NCBI GenBank assembly: GCA_963770545.1
Contig: CAVYQF010000027.1
Span: 1 to 64,000, forward strand
Direction of reading: 5' to 3'
Origin: RYN-230 sp963770545
Lineage (GTDB): Bacteria; Actinomycetota; Actinomycetes; Streptosporangiales; Streptosporangiaceae
Length of the DNA stretch: 64,000 nt
Positions 1-9,688 of this stretch are shown piece by piece. The translations under genes and the position numbers were made by a program. The notes under the pieces are model-generated. The model had not been told where the DNA came from. It saw nothing but the letters and a program-made list of their open reading frames with translations, and ran no database searches. Each line of letters opens with the position of its first letter. The first letter of the stretch is position 1.

Positions 1-41
1 TCATAATCCGTCGGTCGTGGGTTCGAGCCCCACCCGCCCCA
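1..41 (+). tRNA. tRNA-Met (CAT), 3' part only
   Basis: The window opens inside a tRNA. The first bases read as T33, anticodon CAT and A37-A38. They are followed by the 3' half of the anticodon stem, a 5-base variable loop, a perfect T stem (GTGGG/CCCAC) around the TTCGAGC loop, the acceptor strand CCGCCCC and discriminator A. No CCA is encoded. A CAT anticodon fits elongator Met, initiator Met or lysidine-modified Ile; the D arm that would separate them lies outside the window. Confidence 0.85.
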
Positions 42-108
42 CTCATTGGAATGTGCCTAGCTCCACTCGATCTGCGTCATATCGGCTCCGCTTGCTGTGC
101 GTCATCCC

Positions 109-711
109 CTAGGTTTCTTTTGGGTCCAGCGATCTTGCTTGCTGCGTCCGCTTGCTGACTGCGTGAACCTGGCGTGAGTCGGCCCTGGCCAGCACCTCGT
201 CGGCCAGCTCGGCCGGGGTGAGCCTGTCCGAGCGCAGCAGGAGCGTCCCGGCCGGCTGGCGGGCGGCGGCAGCCACCATCTCATCCACGCCGGTCATGCC
301 GAGCTCGCGGGCGGCCTGGTCCCACTCCGTGTATTTGGGGTCAGTCACGCGGGCGTTGAGCCGCTCCCGGAGCACGCCGGCGTCCACCTCCAGGAACACG
401 TGCAGAACCTCCTCGCCCGCGTCGGCCAGCCCGCCGAGGATCTCGGCCCGGTAGGCGTCGCGGATCAGCGACATCCGGACGATGAGCGTCTCCGCGTGGT
501 GCCTGCGCAGCGACAGAGCCGTCGCGACGACCAGTTCCCGCCAGCTCGGCAGGTGCTGGAAATCGCCGCTGGGCGGCACCCACTTCCAGAGCATGAGGCC
601 GACGTCCTCTGGGTTATATACGACCGCGTCCGGAAGCCGCCGGTGCAGTTCCTCCGCGAGCGTCGTCTTACCCGCGCCGAATCCGCCGTTGATCCAGATG
701 ATCACTGGCAC
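109..711 (-). CDS. TmrB-like P-loop ATP-binding protein
   Basis: A 200-residue single-domain P-loop NTPase of the TmrB type. The N-terminus reads VIIWINGGFGAGKTT, with the Walker A GGFGAGKT at about residues 9-16. It is followed by ELHRRLPDAVVYNPEDVG, which matches the start of Bacillus TmrB, a tunicamycin-resistance protein of almost the same length (established family knowledge). The substrate cannot be read from sequence, so a small-molecule or nucleotide kinase role is also possible. The start is GTG at 711; a second in-frame GTG two codons later is an alternative and neither has a strong Shine-Dalgarno. It stands alone on its strand, divergent from the VOC gene. Confidence 0.75.
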   Translation of the reverse strand: MPVIIWINGGFGAGKTTLAEELHRRLPDAVVYNPEDVGLMLWKWVPPSGDFQHLPSWRELVVATALSLRRHHAETLIVRMSLIRDAYRAEILGGLADAGEEVLHVFLEVDAGVLRERLNARVTDPKYTEWDQAARELGMTGVDEMVAAAARQPAGTLLLRSDRLTPAELADEVLARADSRQVHAVSKRTQQARSLDPKET

Positions 712-1188
712 AAGCTATCCGGTTAATCCCTGGGCTGTCTGGCCCGGAGTAGGTTAACTGGATCAGGATCAGGGGCCGGAGACGCTGAACGCCTGGCCAA
801 CTCGGCGGGTATCCGCAAGCCGAGCGCGTCACTGGTGGCGGGGGAACCGGGCAGTGGGATAAGACATCGCCAATGACTGATGCGGCGGGTCGGTGTTGTC
901 CCCATCCGCCTCACTCGCCTCACCAGCCCCGGCCGACATGTGCCGGCCAGGATGCCGCCGTGGCTGGTGAAGCAGGTGACCAGACCGGTCAGGAATCGAG
1001 AAGCGCCGGTCACCGGGCCGCAACTAGCCTGATCGTCATGGACATCGGCGTTCACGAGGCCAGATGCGGCATGATGCGCAGGATCACCGCCGGCCCTCCC
1101 GGCGCGCCGGTTTCCGGGCTTCGTATTCATGGCTAAGCCCGCCAATCCCACCGGGCCGATGTGGCCCACGACGTCTTCAGGAGCGATC
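712..1188. other. Intergenic stretch, no convincing gene
   Basis: About 480 bases separate the TmrB-like gene from the VOC gene. Open frames exist on both strands but have no recognisable motif, no good ribosome-binding site and a composition typical of antisense shadows. The stretch must hold both divergent promoters; none was recognised with confidence. Confidence 0.4.
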
Positions 1189-1545
1189 ATGGCTGACTCT
1201 TCCACCCAGGGAATCAAGACCGTGCTGCATCCCGTATCCGACCTCACGGCGGCCAAGGCGGTGTACACCGCCCTGCTCGGCCTGCCGCCGCAGCACGACG
1301 CGCCCTACTACGTCGGCTACGACGCCGCGGGCCAGCACATCGGGCTGGTGCCGGGCGCGGGGGCGCAGGGCATGACCTCGCCGGTGGCCTACTGGCACGT
1401 GCCGGATATCGAGGCGAAGCTGGCCGAGGTGACCGCTGCGGGTGCCACCGTGAAGGAGCCCGCGCATGACGTCGGTGGTGGCCGCCTGGTGGCCACCGTG
1501 ACCGACCCCGATGGCAACGTCCTCGGGCTGCTTCAGGACCAGTGA
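1189..1545 (+). CDS. VOC (glyoxalase/bleomycin-resistance fold) protein
   Basis: A 118-residue vicinal-oxygen-chelate protein with paired beta-alpha-beta-beta-beta modules. The first module carries TVLHPVSDLTAAKAVYTALLG (His, possible metal ligand). The second ends TVTDPDGNVLGLLQ, the usual VOC C-terminus. Family members include metal-dependent lyases, dioxygenases and drug-binding proteins; nothing here fixes the substrate. The ATG at 1189 is chosen because AGGAG lies just upstream; an in-frame ATG at 1129 lacks one. It is 65 bases upstream of the UvrA-like gene on the same strand, so the two may be co-transcribed. Confidence 0.75.
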   Translation: MADSSTQGIKTVLHPVSDLTAAKAVYTALLGLPPQHDAPYYVGYDAAGQHIGLVPGAGAQGMTSPVAYWHVPDIEAKLAEVTAAGATVKEPAHDVGGGRLVATVTDPDGNVLGLLQDQ

Positions 1546-1610
1546 GCGCCGGCCCCGCCCCCGCCTGACCGGGGGCGCCGGCCCCGCCCCGCCTAACAGA
1601 TGGAGACCCG

Positions 1611-4001
<2,391 letters not shown>

Positions 4002-4065
4002 CCGCGGCCACGGGGACTCGGTGCCTGCCAGCTGCTGGCGCTCCTGGCGCGAGTCCCGGCCAGGC

Positions 4066-4551
4066 TCAGGCGGGAGCCAGGGAGGTGACCGTGCCCGCGC
4101 TGCCCTTGAACTTCAAGCCGCCGTCGGCCGCGTCCACATACAGGACGCCGCCGAAGGCGGGCGTGGTCGGCTCGGGCTGGGGCGTGAGGGCCAGCAACCC
4201 GTCCAGGTTCAGCTGGCCCCGGTTGTCCGGCGACGGCACTACGTTCTCCACGCCGGTCAGGTCGTTGTTCTCCAGATCCAGGCGGCCGGCGCCGTTCGCC
4301 TCGGGAGCGACGGAGATGATGGGGCTGCTGGTCCCGGTCGTGACGGCGAGCCCGGTCCGCTCGGTCCCATGGCCGTCCACGTAGTTCAGCTTGACGAATG
4401 TGCCCTCACCGCCGCGGGCCAGGAGCTCGAGATTGCCACTGGTCGCAGACGTGATGAAGGCCAGGTTGCCGATCGACTGGCCGTTGCCGGCCAGCTGGTC
4501 CACGAGGTGCGCGCTGGCGATGCCGCCGTTCGACTGAAAGTGAGTATTCAC
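4066..4551 (-). CDS. Orphan protein with phage-tail-fibre-like C-terminus
   Basis: About 161 residues from a GTG at 4551. The frame stays open upstream into the glucuronidase gene, so the exact start is uncertain. The N-terminal half contains LAGNGQSIGNLAFITSATSG and is Ser/Thr/Gly/Asn-rich. The C-terminus (GGVLYVDAADGGLKFKGS, then SAGTVTSLAPA) resembles the ending of actinobacterial phage tail-fibre or hyaluronidase-like proteins (family memory, not searched). There is no signal peptide and no cysteine chemistry. It lies 14 bases after the beta-glucuronidase stop on the same strand and could be read through from it. It might be a domesticated tail-fibre remnant; the function is unknown. Confidence 0.55.
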   Translation of the reverse strand: MNTHFQSNGGIASAHLVDQLAGNGQSIGNLAFITSATSGNLELLARGGEGTFVKLNYVDGHGTERTGLAVTTGTSSPIISVAPEANGAGRLDLENNDLTGVENVVPSPDNRGQLNLDGLLALTPQPEPTTPAFGGVLYVDAADGGLKFKGSAGTVTSLAPA

Positions 4552-4564
4552 GCAGAGCAGCGTA

Positions 4565-6355
4565 TCAGCGACGTTCGGTAACACCAGCCTCCCCAGCAGA
4601 CGGCTGATGCCAGAGATCACGGAGCAGCCAGGCGGCCGCCTTCGGCTGCCGGTCGCGGGTGAAGACGCCCTTGTGGTTGCCGCCCGGCCGGTGCACCGCC
4701 TGGGCGGTCGCGAAGTCGGCAAAGTTCCACACCTGCTCGCCGATCACCTCGGGGATCCGCCGGAACACCCGCGCGGACATGGCGATCAGTGCCGTCTGGT
4801 AGTCCTCAGACCACATGACTGGCGGCAGCGCGTGCAGCCCCGCCAGGGCGTCAGCCCCGAACTCGGTCACCACGACCGGCTTCCCGTGCCGGGCCCAGGC
4901 GCGGAGCTCGGCCTCCAGGTGCTCCTCGGCTGACTCCAGGTCCCCGCTGTCGGCGTACCAGCCGTAGTAGCGGTTCACGCAGACCAGGTCGAACAGGTCG
5001 GTCACCACGTCGGCCTCCGGCGGCGCGGTCGCCACGTTGGCGAAGCAGACCGGGCGGCTCGCATCCAGTTCGCGTGCGGCGGCGGCCAGCGGCGCGAAGT
5101 ACTCGCGAGCGGCCGGTTCGGCGGTATCCGGCTCGTTCGCGATGGACCAGGCGATCACGCTGGGGTGGTTGCGGTCCCGGGCGATGAGTTCCCGGATGGC
5201 GGCCAGGTGGGCGGCGGCGGCCTCCTCGCCGACCGGCCCGGGGGCGAAGGTGCGCGCCCCGGGATCGCCCATGTTCCCCAGGCTCATATGCAGGCCGACG
5301 GCCGGGGTCTCGTCTATCACGAGCAGGCCCTGCCGGTCGGCGTAATCCAGCACCTCCTCTGCGTACGGGTAGTGGGAGGTCCGGAACGAGTTGGCGCCGA
5401 TCCACCGCAGCAGGGCGAAGTCGCGGACCATCCGCGCGTCGTCGTGGCCCTTGCCGTGCAGCACGCCGTCCTCGTGCATGCCGAAACCGCGGAGCCGGAC
5501 CGGCTCTCCGTTGAGCAGCAACCGAGCCCCGTCGACCTGGACGGACCTGATGCCCACGGGCAGGGAGTACTCGTCGTCGCCGTGCCGGGCGTCCAGCCGG
5601 TACAGATGCGGGTCGGCGGGGCTCCACGGCCGGGCGGCGGGCACGGCCAGAACACCCTCGCGGCCCGTGCCTTCGGCCACCACGGTCCCGGCCGCGTCCC
5701 GCAGCGCTACTGACGCCGCCCCCGCGCCCACGACGTCGAGGTGGTAGGTCACCTGGCCGGCCGAGGTCCCGGCGTCGAACGCGGTGCCGACCTTCACGCC
5801 TGCGACGTAGGTCTGCGGGGTGCAGTAGAGCCAGACGGATCGGTGCAGCCCCGCATAGTTGAAGAAGTCGTGGAAGTACCGCAGCTTCTTGCGGCCCGAC
5901 GTGCTCTCCGATATCACGCCCGGCGGGATCGTGGCCAAGCTCAGCTCGCTGTCGACCCGCACCGTCACCCGGAGCAGCTCACCACACCGGACCAGGCCGG
6001 TCACGTCGGCCTCGAACGGCGTGTAGCCGCCGGCGTGCTCCGCGACCTGCGTCTCCCCAGCCCAGATCGTGCCGTGGTGGGTGGCCGCGTCGCAGCGCAG
6101 CACGATGCGCTGCCCCTGCCACGCCGCGGGCACCCGCACCTCGCGCTGGTACCACACGTCCCCCACGTGCTCACGTTCGGCCGCCTCGGTGACCAGGTCG
6201 TTATAGCTGGCCGGGACGGCCATCTCCCGGGCGCCGGGCAGCGGCCCGCGCCACCAGTGGCCCTCCGTGCCCTCACCCCCGGCGTCGAACCGGAATCGCC
6301 AGAGCCCGTCCAGGCGGCGGCAATCGCGGCTGCGGCTATCCCGGGGTGCCAGCAT
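4565..6355 (-). CDS. uidA: Glycoside hydrolase family 2, beta-glucuronidase
   Basis: A 596-residue GH2 enzyme, matching the roughly 600 of E. coli UidA. Domain order is a sugar-binding beta-sandwich (residues about 10-170), an Ig-like domain (about 170-265) and a TIM barrel. The predicted acid/base is Glu408 in AWSIANEPD and the nucleophile is Glu498 in VVVTEFGAD. The segment RTSHYPYAEE is typical of the barrel start. With no signal peptide, it should act in the cytoplasm on imported glucuronides. The pattern favours glucuronidase over galactosidase, but galacturonidase activity is possible. It is 40 bases downstream of the CoA-disulfide reductase gene, without obvious functional link. Released uronate could feed the pathway at 38-45 kb (inference). 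Confidence 0.8.
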   Translation of the reverse strand: MLAPRDSRSRDCRRLDGLWRFRFDAGGEGTEGHWWRGPLPGAREMAVPASYNDLVTEAAEREHVGDVWYQREVRVPAAWQGQRIVLRCDAATHHGTIWAGETQVAEHAGGYTPFEADVTGLVRCGELLRVTVRVDSELSLATIPPGVISESTSGRKKLRYFHDFFNYAGLHRSVWLYCTPQTYVAGVKVGTAFDAGTSAGQVTYHLDVVGAGAASVALRDAAGTVVAEGTGREGVLAVPAARPWSPADPHLYRLDARHGDDEYSLPVGIRSVQVDGARLLLNGEPVRLRGFGMHEDGVLHGKGHDDARMVRDFALLRWIGANSFRTSHYPYAEEVLDYADRQGLLVIDETPAVGLHMSLGNMGDPGARTFAPGPVGEEAAAAHLAAIRELIARDRNHPSVIAWSIANEPDTAEPAAREYFAPLAAAARELDASRPVCFANVATAPPEADVVTDLFDLVCVNRYYGWYADSGDLESAEEHLEAELRAWARHGKPVVVTEFGADALAGLHALPPVMWSEDYQTALIAMSARVFRRIPEVIGEQVWNFADFATAQAVHRPGGNHKGVFTRDRQPKAAAWLLRDLWHQPSAGEAGVTERR

Positions 6356-6395
6356 CGTCAGTCCAGCTCCTTCGGTTGTGACGGCGGCATAAAGG

Positions 6396-8088
6396 CTAGG
6401 GCCTGGCGCCCTCCAGGGTGCGGGCGGGCTGGCCCTGCTCCAGCGTGAGGCGGGGGAGTTCCAGCGCCAGCGTGGCCAGGCCGCCGGACAGTGAGCGAAC
6501 GTCGTCCCAGCCGCGCTGCCGCAGCACCCGCAGGGCCAGGTAAGACCGGAAGCCTGACGCGCAATACAGCAGCACCGTCCGGTCCCGGGGGATCTCGGCG
6601 AGCCGCTCGCGCAGCTCGGTGTGCGGGATGTTCAGTGCCCGGGGGAGATGGCCGTCCGCGTATTCGGCGGCGGACCGGACATCCACGATCACCCGGCCAG
6701 ATTCCAGGCGGGCCAGGTCGGTGCCCCGCCACAGCGTGAGGTGGCCGGCTGAGGAGATTGCCCGCCATGAAGCCAGCCAGGTTCACCGGGTCCTTGGCCG
6801 ACCCGAACGGAGGGGAATAGGCCAGTTCCAGGTCGGCCAGGCCGTCGACGGTCAGGCCGGCCCGGATGGCGGTCGCCAGGACGTCGATCCGCTTGTCCAC
6901 GCCGTCGGCGCCGGTGGCCTGGGCGCCAAGCACCTGCCCGTCCGGCGCGAAGACCAGCTTGAGGTGCAGCGGCTGGGCGCCGGGAAAGTACCCGGCGTGC
7001 TGATTGGGGTGCAGGTGCACGGCATCGCAGTCAATCCCAGCCGCCCGCAGCGACTTCTCGGTGCGCCCGGTCGTGGCGGCCACCGTGCCGAAGACCCGCA
7101 CGATCGCGGTGCCCAGCACGGGCGCACGCTGGCCGCCGTGACCGAACAGGTGGTCCGCGACGGCCCGGCCCTGGCGGCTGGCCGGGCCGGCCAGCGGGAC
7201 CGACAGCGGGGTTCCGCAGACGGCGTCCACTGCCTCGATCGCGTCGCCGACACCGTAGATGGCCGGGTCCGAGGTCCGCAGGTGCTCGTCGACCAGCAGG
7301 GCGCCCCGGCTGCTGAGGGCGAGCCCGGCGGCCGCGGCCAGCGACGTCTCGGGACGTACCCCGGCCGCCAGCAGGACCAGGTCGGCGCTGAGCGTGGACC
7401 CGTCGGACAGCTCGACGGCGATGCTGCCGCCGGTGTCCCGCAAGGCCGCGACCGACGTGCTGACCCGGACATCCACCCCGCCCCGGCGCAGTTCCAGCTC
7501 GACGCTCCGGGCCATCTCCGGATCCAGCGCGGGCAGCACCTGGCTGGCCAGCTCGATCACGGTGACGTCCAGCCCCCGGTGGCGCAGCGCCTCGGCGACC
7601 TCCAGTCCGATGAATCCCGCGCCGACCAGCACGGCCCGCCGGGCCCCGCCGTCGAGCACGGCCCGCAGCGCATCCGCGTCCGGCACGGTCCGCAGCACCC
7701 GGACCCCGGGAAGATCGGCACCTGGAATCGGCGGGATCCTGGGCGCCGCGCCAGTGGACAGCACGAGCGCGTCATAGGTCTCGTCGTACTCCCGGCCCGT
7801 AGCCCGTTCCCGGACCCGGACGCGCCGCTCAGCCGGGCGGACCGCGAGGACCTCGTGGCCGGTGCGCACGTCCAGGGCGAGGCTCCGGGCCAGGGACTCC
7901 GGCGTGTGCAGCAGGAGGGCGTCCCGGTCGGCGATCTCCCCGCCCAGGTAGTAGGGCAGGCCGCAGTTCGCGTAGGACACGTGCGGATCGCGCTCCAGCA
8001 CGACGATGTCGGCGTCTTCGGCCAGCCGCCGGGCCCGCGCCGCGAAGCTCATCCCGCCGGCCACCCCGCCGACGACCACGGCCTTCAT
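6396..8088 (-). CDS. CoA-disulfide reductase fused to rhodanese, frameshifted
   Basis: An FAD/NAD(P)-dependent pyridine-nucleotide-disulfide reductase with a C-terminal rhodanese domain, the CoADR-RHD architecture that reduces CoA disulfide/persulfide and polysulfides (established). The N-terminus MKAVVVGGVAGGMSFAARAR binds FAD. SYANCGLPYY holds the redox-active Cys. The reductase part ends SAKDPVNLAGFMAGNLL. The rhodanese part reads VIVDVRSAAEYADGH and LLYCASGFRSYLA (catalytic Cys) in another frame. One surplus base near 6745-6750 separates the halves; removing it gives one 563-residue protein of normal family length. The start at 8088 overlaps the upstream 39-residue gene by ATGA. The CsoR-type operator at 8241 probably controls both. 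Confidence 0.75.
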
Positions 8089-8204
8089 CGGCGGCAGGTG
8101 CAGCGCTGCTCGGGGGGAACGCTGGCAAGTACCTGGTCCGCGTGCTGCCCGCAGCCCGTCCAGGTGATCTTCTTGCATCGGTGGCACACCGCCGGGCTGC
8201 ACAT
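8085..8204 (-). CDS. 39-residue Cys-rich protein
   Basis: A tiny gene with seven features of a real one: ATG start, GAGGAG 8 bases upstream, ATGA overlap with the next gene, and a Cys-rich product. Cysteines are at 2, 7, 10, 18, 35 and 37. The pattern is C-x2-C, then TWTGCGQH with a His, then QRCTC near the end. I recall near-identical ~40-residue proteins (C-x2-C, TWxGCGxHxxxV, QRC) in many actinobacteria; a metal-binding or thiol-reactive role is plausible but unproven. It is the first gene after the operator at 8241, so it should be induced together with the CoA-disulfide reductase. Confidence 0.8.
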   Translation of the reverse strand: MCSPAVCHRCKKITWTGCGQHADQVLASVPPEQRCTCRR

Positions 8205-8240
8205 GACCACTCTCCTCGCTGATCTCTGATCACTCTAAAT

Positions 8241-8256
8241 ATACCCTAGGGGGTAT
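8241..8256. promoter_or_regulatory. CsoR/CstR-type operator
   Basis: The palindrome ATACCCTAGGGGGTAT has perfect 6-base arms (ATACCC/GGGTAT), the consensus shape of CsoR-family operators. It lies 37 bases upstream of the Cys-rich gene start on the minus strand, where a promoter would be. It matches the sites at 9416 and 11105. Confidence 0.75.
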
Positions 8257-8314
8257 CAGGGCGGACGGGCTGCAGGCTGTGACGCTGCCCACGTTCCGGG
8301 GCGGCCACAGGATT

Positions 8315-8911
8315 TCAGCAGCTGGCAGTGAAGATCTCACGGACCTCGCGGGCCGCGTAGAAGACCAGCACGTACCCGGCCGCCGGGTCGGCCCACCACC
8401 AGCCGAGCGCGGCGTTGAGGGTCAGGCCCAGCAGGACCGCGGTGGCGAGGATCCCGTCGATCATCGTGACCCGGCCCTCGGTCCGCAGCACCGGGTTGCC
8501 CAGGGCCCGTCCGGTCCGGGCCTTCCCCGCCGCCAGCAGGAACATCACCACCGCGGTGACGGCGGTCCAGGCGATGCCGGGCCGGGAATGGTGCGGGTGA
8601 TAGCCGGCCGCCAGCACCACGGTGGACTGCACCAGCAGGTAAGCGGCCAGGATCGCGAACGCATACCCGATCAGCCGCAGTCCCCGCCGCTGCCTCTCCT
8701 CGCCGGTCCCGGACAATTCCCAGATAACGACCGTGGAGGCGCCGATCTCTATCAGTGAGTCAAGGCCGAATCCGGCCAGCGCTACCGACCGGGCGGACAG
8801 CGCGGCGATGGCCAGCACCACCAGGCCCGCCACGTTCCAGGACAGCGTCGCGTACTCGAGGGCGAAGCCCCGCCGCACCAGGGCCTCGTGCGAGGCGCCC
8901 GCACGGGTCAT
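8315..8911 (-). CDS. Cation-diffusion-facilitator-type membrane protein
   Basis: A 198-residue polytopic protein with about six hydrophobic segments and no C-terminal cytoplasmic domain, corresponding to the transmembrane part of CDF transporters. The second helix carries GFGLDSLIEIGAS, and a later helix carries TMIDGILATAVLL, in the positions of the metal-site helices; the usual HxxxD pairs are replaced by D-containing variants. The end is DPAAGYVLVFYAAREVREIF. Substrate unknown; the lack of His at the site argues against standard Zn export. It sits between the sulfur-island operators and may belong to the CstR regulon (inference). Confidence 0.7.
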   Translation of the reverse strand: MTRAGASHEALVRRGFALEYATLSWNVAGLVVLAIAALSARSVALAGFGLDSLIEIGASTVVIWELSGTGEERQRRGLRLIGYAFAILAAYLLVQSTVVLAAGYHPHHSRPGIAWTAVTAVVMFLLAAGKARTGRALGNPVLRTEGRVTMIDGILATAVLLGLTLNAALGWWWADPAAGYVLVFYAAREVREIFTASC

Positions 8912-9122
8912 AACTTAAGCCTGCCAGTGCCACCAGCGGACCACCACCGACATAATCTTCTGTTCCCGAATTACCTTCAAGGGGAAGGTGGCGGCTGTGC
9001 CCGGCGAGGAGTTGCCTGCGGGCCGTGCGGCCCGCTTTCGCCTTATCCGCCGCGCGTTGTGGCTGGTGTCAAACGCCGTGGTACACCCACCGGACCGTGG
9101 CGGTGGGCGCGATCCGGCTCCT

Positions 9123-9386
9123 TCAGGCGAGAGTGAGGAACATCTTCTCCATCTGCTCCTCGGTCATCGGCGACTCGCCGTCCTCGGCGGACAGGCACTG
9201 GCGCATCCCACTCGCCACGATCTTGAATCCGGCCCGGTCGAGAGCTCGGGAGACCGCGGCCAGCTGGGTGACCACCTCCGTGCAGTCCCGGCCGGACTCA
9301 ACCATCGATATGACCCCGGCCAGCTGGCCCTGGGCCCGCCGGAGCCGGTTGAGCACCTGCCCCACCGCGTCGTCATCGATCTGCAT
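9123..9386 (-). CDS. CsoR-family repressor, CstR-like persulfide sensor
   Basis: An 87-residue all-helical DUF156/CsoR-family repressor. It keeps the two conserved cysteines (Cys35 in GRDCTEVVTQL and Cys64 in GMRQCL). The copper-ligand His of CsoR, four residues before the second Cys, is Gly60 here. That Cys-x-Cys pattern without His is what separates persulfide-sensing CstR from copper-sensing CsoR (established). The start ATG follows GAGAGG. A palindromic operator lies 30 bases upstream, so it should autoregulate. The surrounding genes are all sulfur/persulfide enzymes, which supports the CstR reading. Confidence 0.85.
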   Translation of the reverse strand: MQIDDDAVGQVLNRLRRAQGQLAGVISMVESGRDCTEVVTQLAAVSRALDRAGFKIVASGMRQCLSAEDGESPMTEEQMEKMFLTLA

Positions 9387-9415
9387 CAGCTACCTCTCTC
9401 GCCGAAAATCTATGT

Positions 9416-9431
9416 ATACCCTACAGGGTAT
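9416..9431. promoter_or_regulatory. CsoR/CstR-type operator
   Basis: ATACCCTACAGGGTAT is a 7-2-7 perfect inverted repeat just upstream of the repressor gene. It also lies immediately beyond the stop of the truncated TauE gene, so it separates the two transcription units. Confidence 0.8.
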
Positions 9432-9475
9432 GTGAGCTGGCAGGCAGGAGGCGGGATGGCCGCCGCCATTGCCGC

Positions 9476-9668
9476 TCAGGGCAGGCCGGGGAGGCCGTGG
9501 GACAGTGTGTAGCAGGCGACGAGCACGATGAGCGAGGCGGTCGTGGCCCGATGCGGGCTCTGGCCCAGCAGGTAGACCAGCGCCGGGACGGTCAGGATGG
9601 AGCTTCCCGCCGAGCGCGCCCAGGCTCGCGCCAATCAGCAGACTGGCGGCAATAGCGACCAGTGCCAC
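9476..9668 (-). pseudogene. Truncated TauE/SafE sulfite exporter
   Basis: Starting from a GTG, the first 21 codons read VALVAIAASLLIGASLGALGG. The TauE signature continues only after dropping one A of an AA pair near 9600, giving SSILTVPALVYLLGQSPHR and then ATTASLIVL. A stop follows at about codon 63. TauE/SafE proteins are normally about 250 residues with eight helices, so three quarters of the gene is absent and the repressor operator follows directly. This is a remnant, not merely a sequencing slip. Sulfite made by the upstream dioxygenase would need another exporter or a reductase. Confidence 0.7.
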
Positions 9669-9688
9669 TGGCTACGCCGCCCGGCCGT

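Noticed and set aside
723..1268. Minus-strand gene between tmrB-like and VOC genes
   Set aside because: No recognisable domain, and it overlaps the start of the well-supported VOC gene.
4565..6355. Beta-glucuronidase as a member of the uronate operon
   Set aside because: It is more than 30 kb away with different neighbours; a metabolic link is possible but not shown by position.
6745..6750. Programmed ribosomal frameshift joining reductase and rhodanese
   Set aside because: No slippery heptamer or downstream structure was seen, and similar single-base breaks occur in other genes nearby, so an indel is simpler.
6619..8229. 536-codon plus-strand frame over the CoA-disulfide reductase
   Set aside because: Antisense to conserved FAD/NAD motifs and without ribosome-binding site or family sequence.
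9123..9386. Copper-sensing CsoR
   Set aside because: The His ligand is replaced by Gly and no copper ATPase or chaperone is adjacent.
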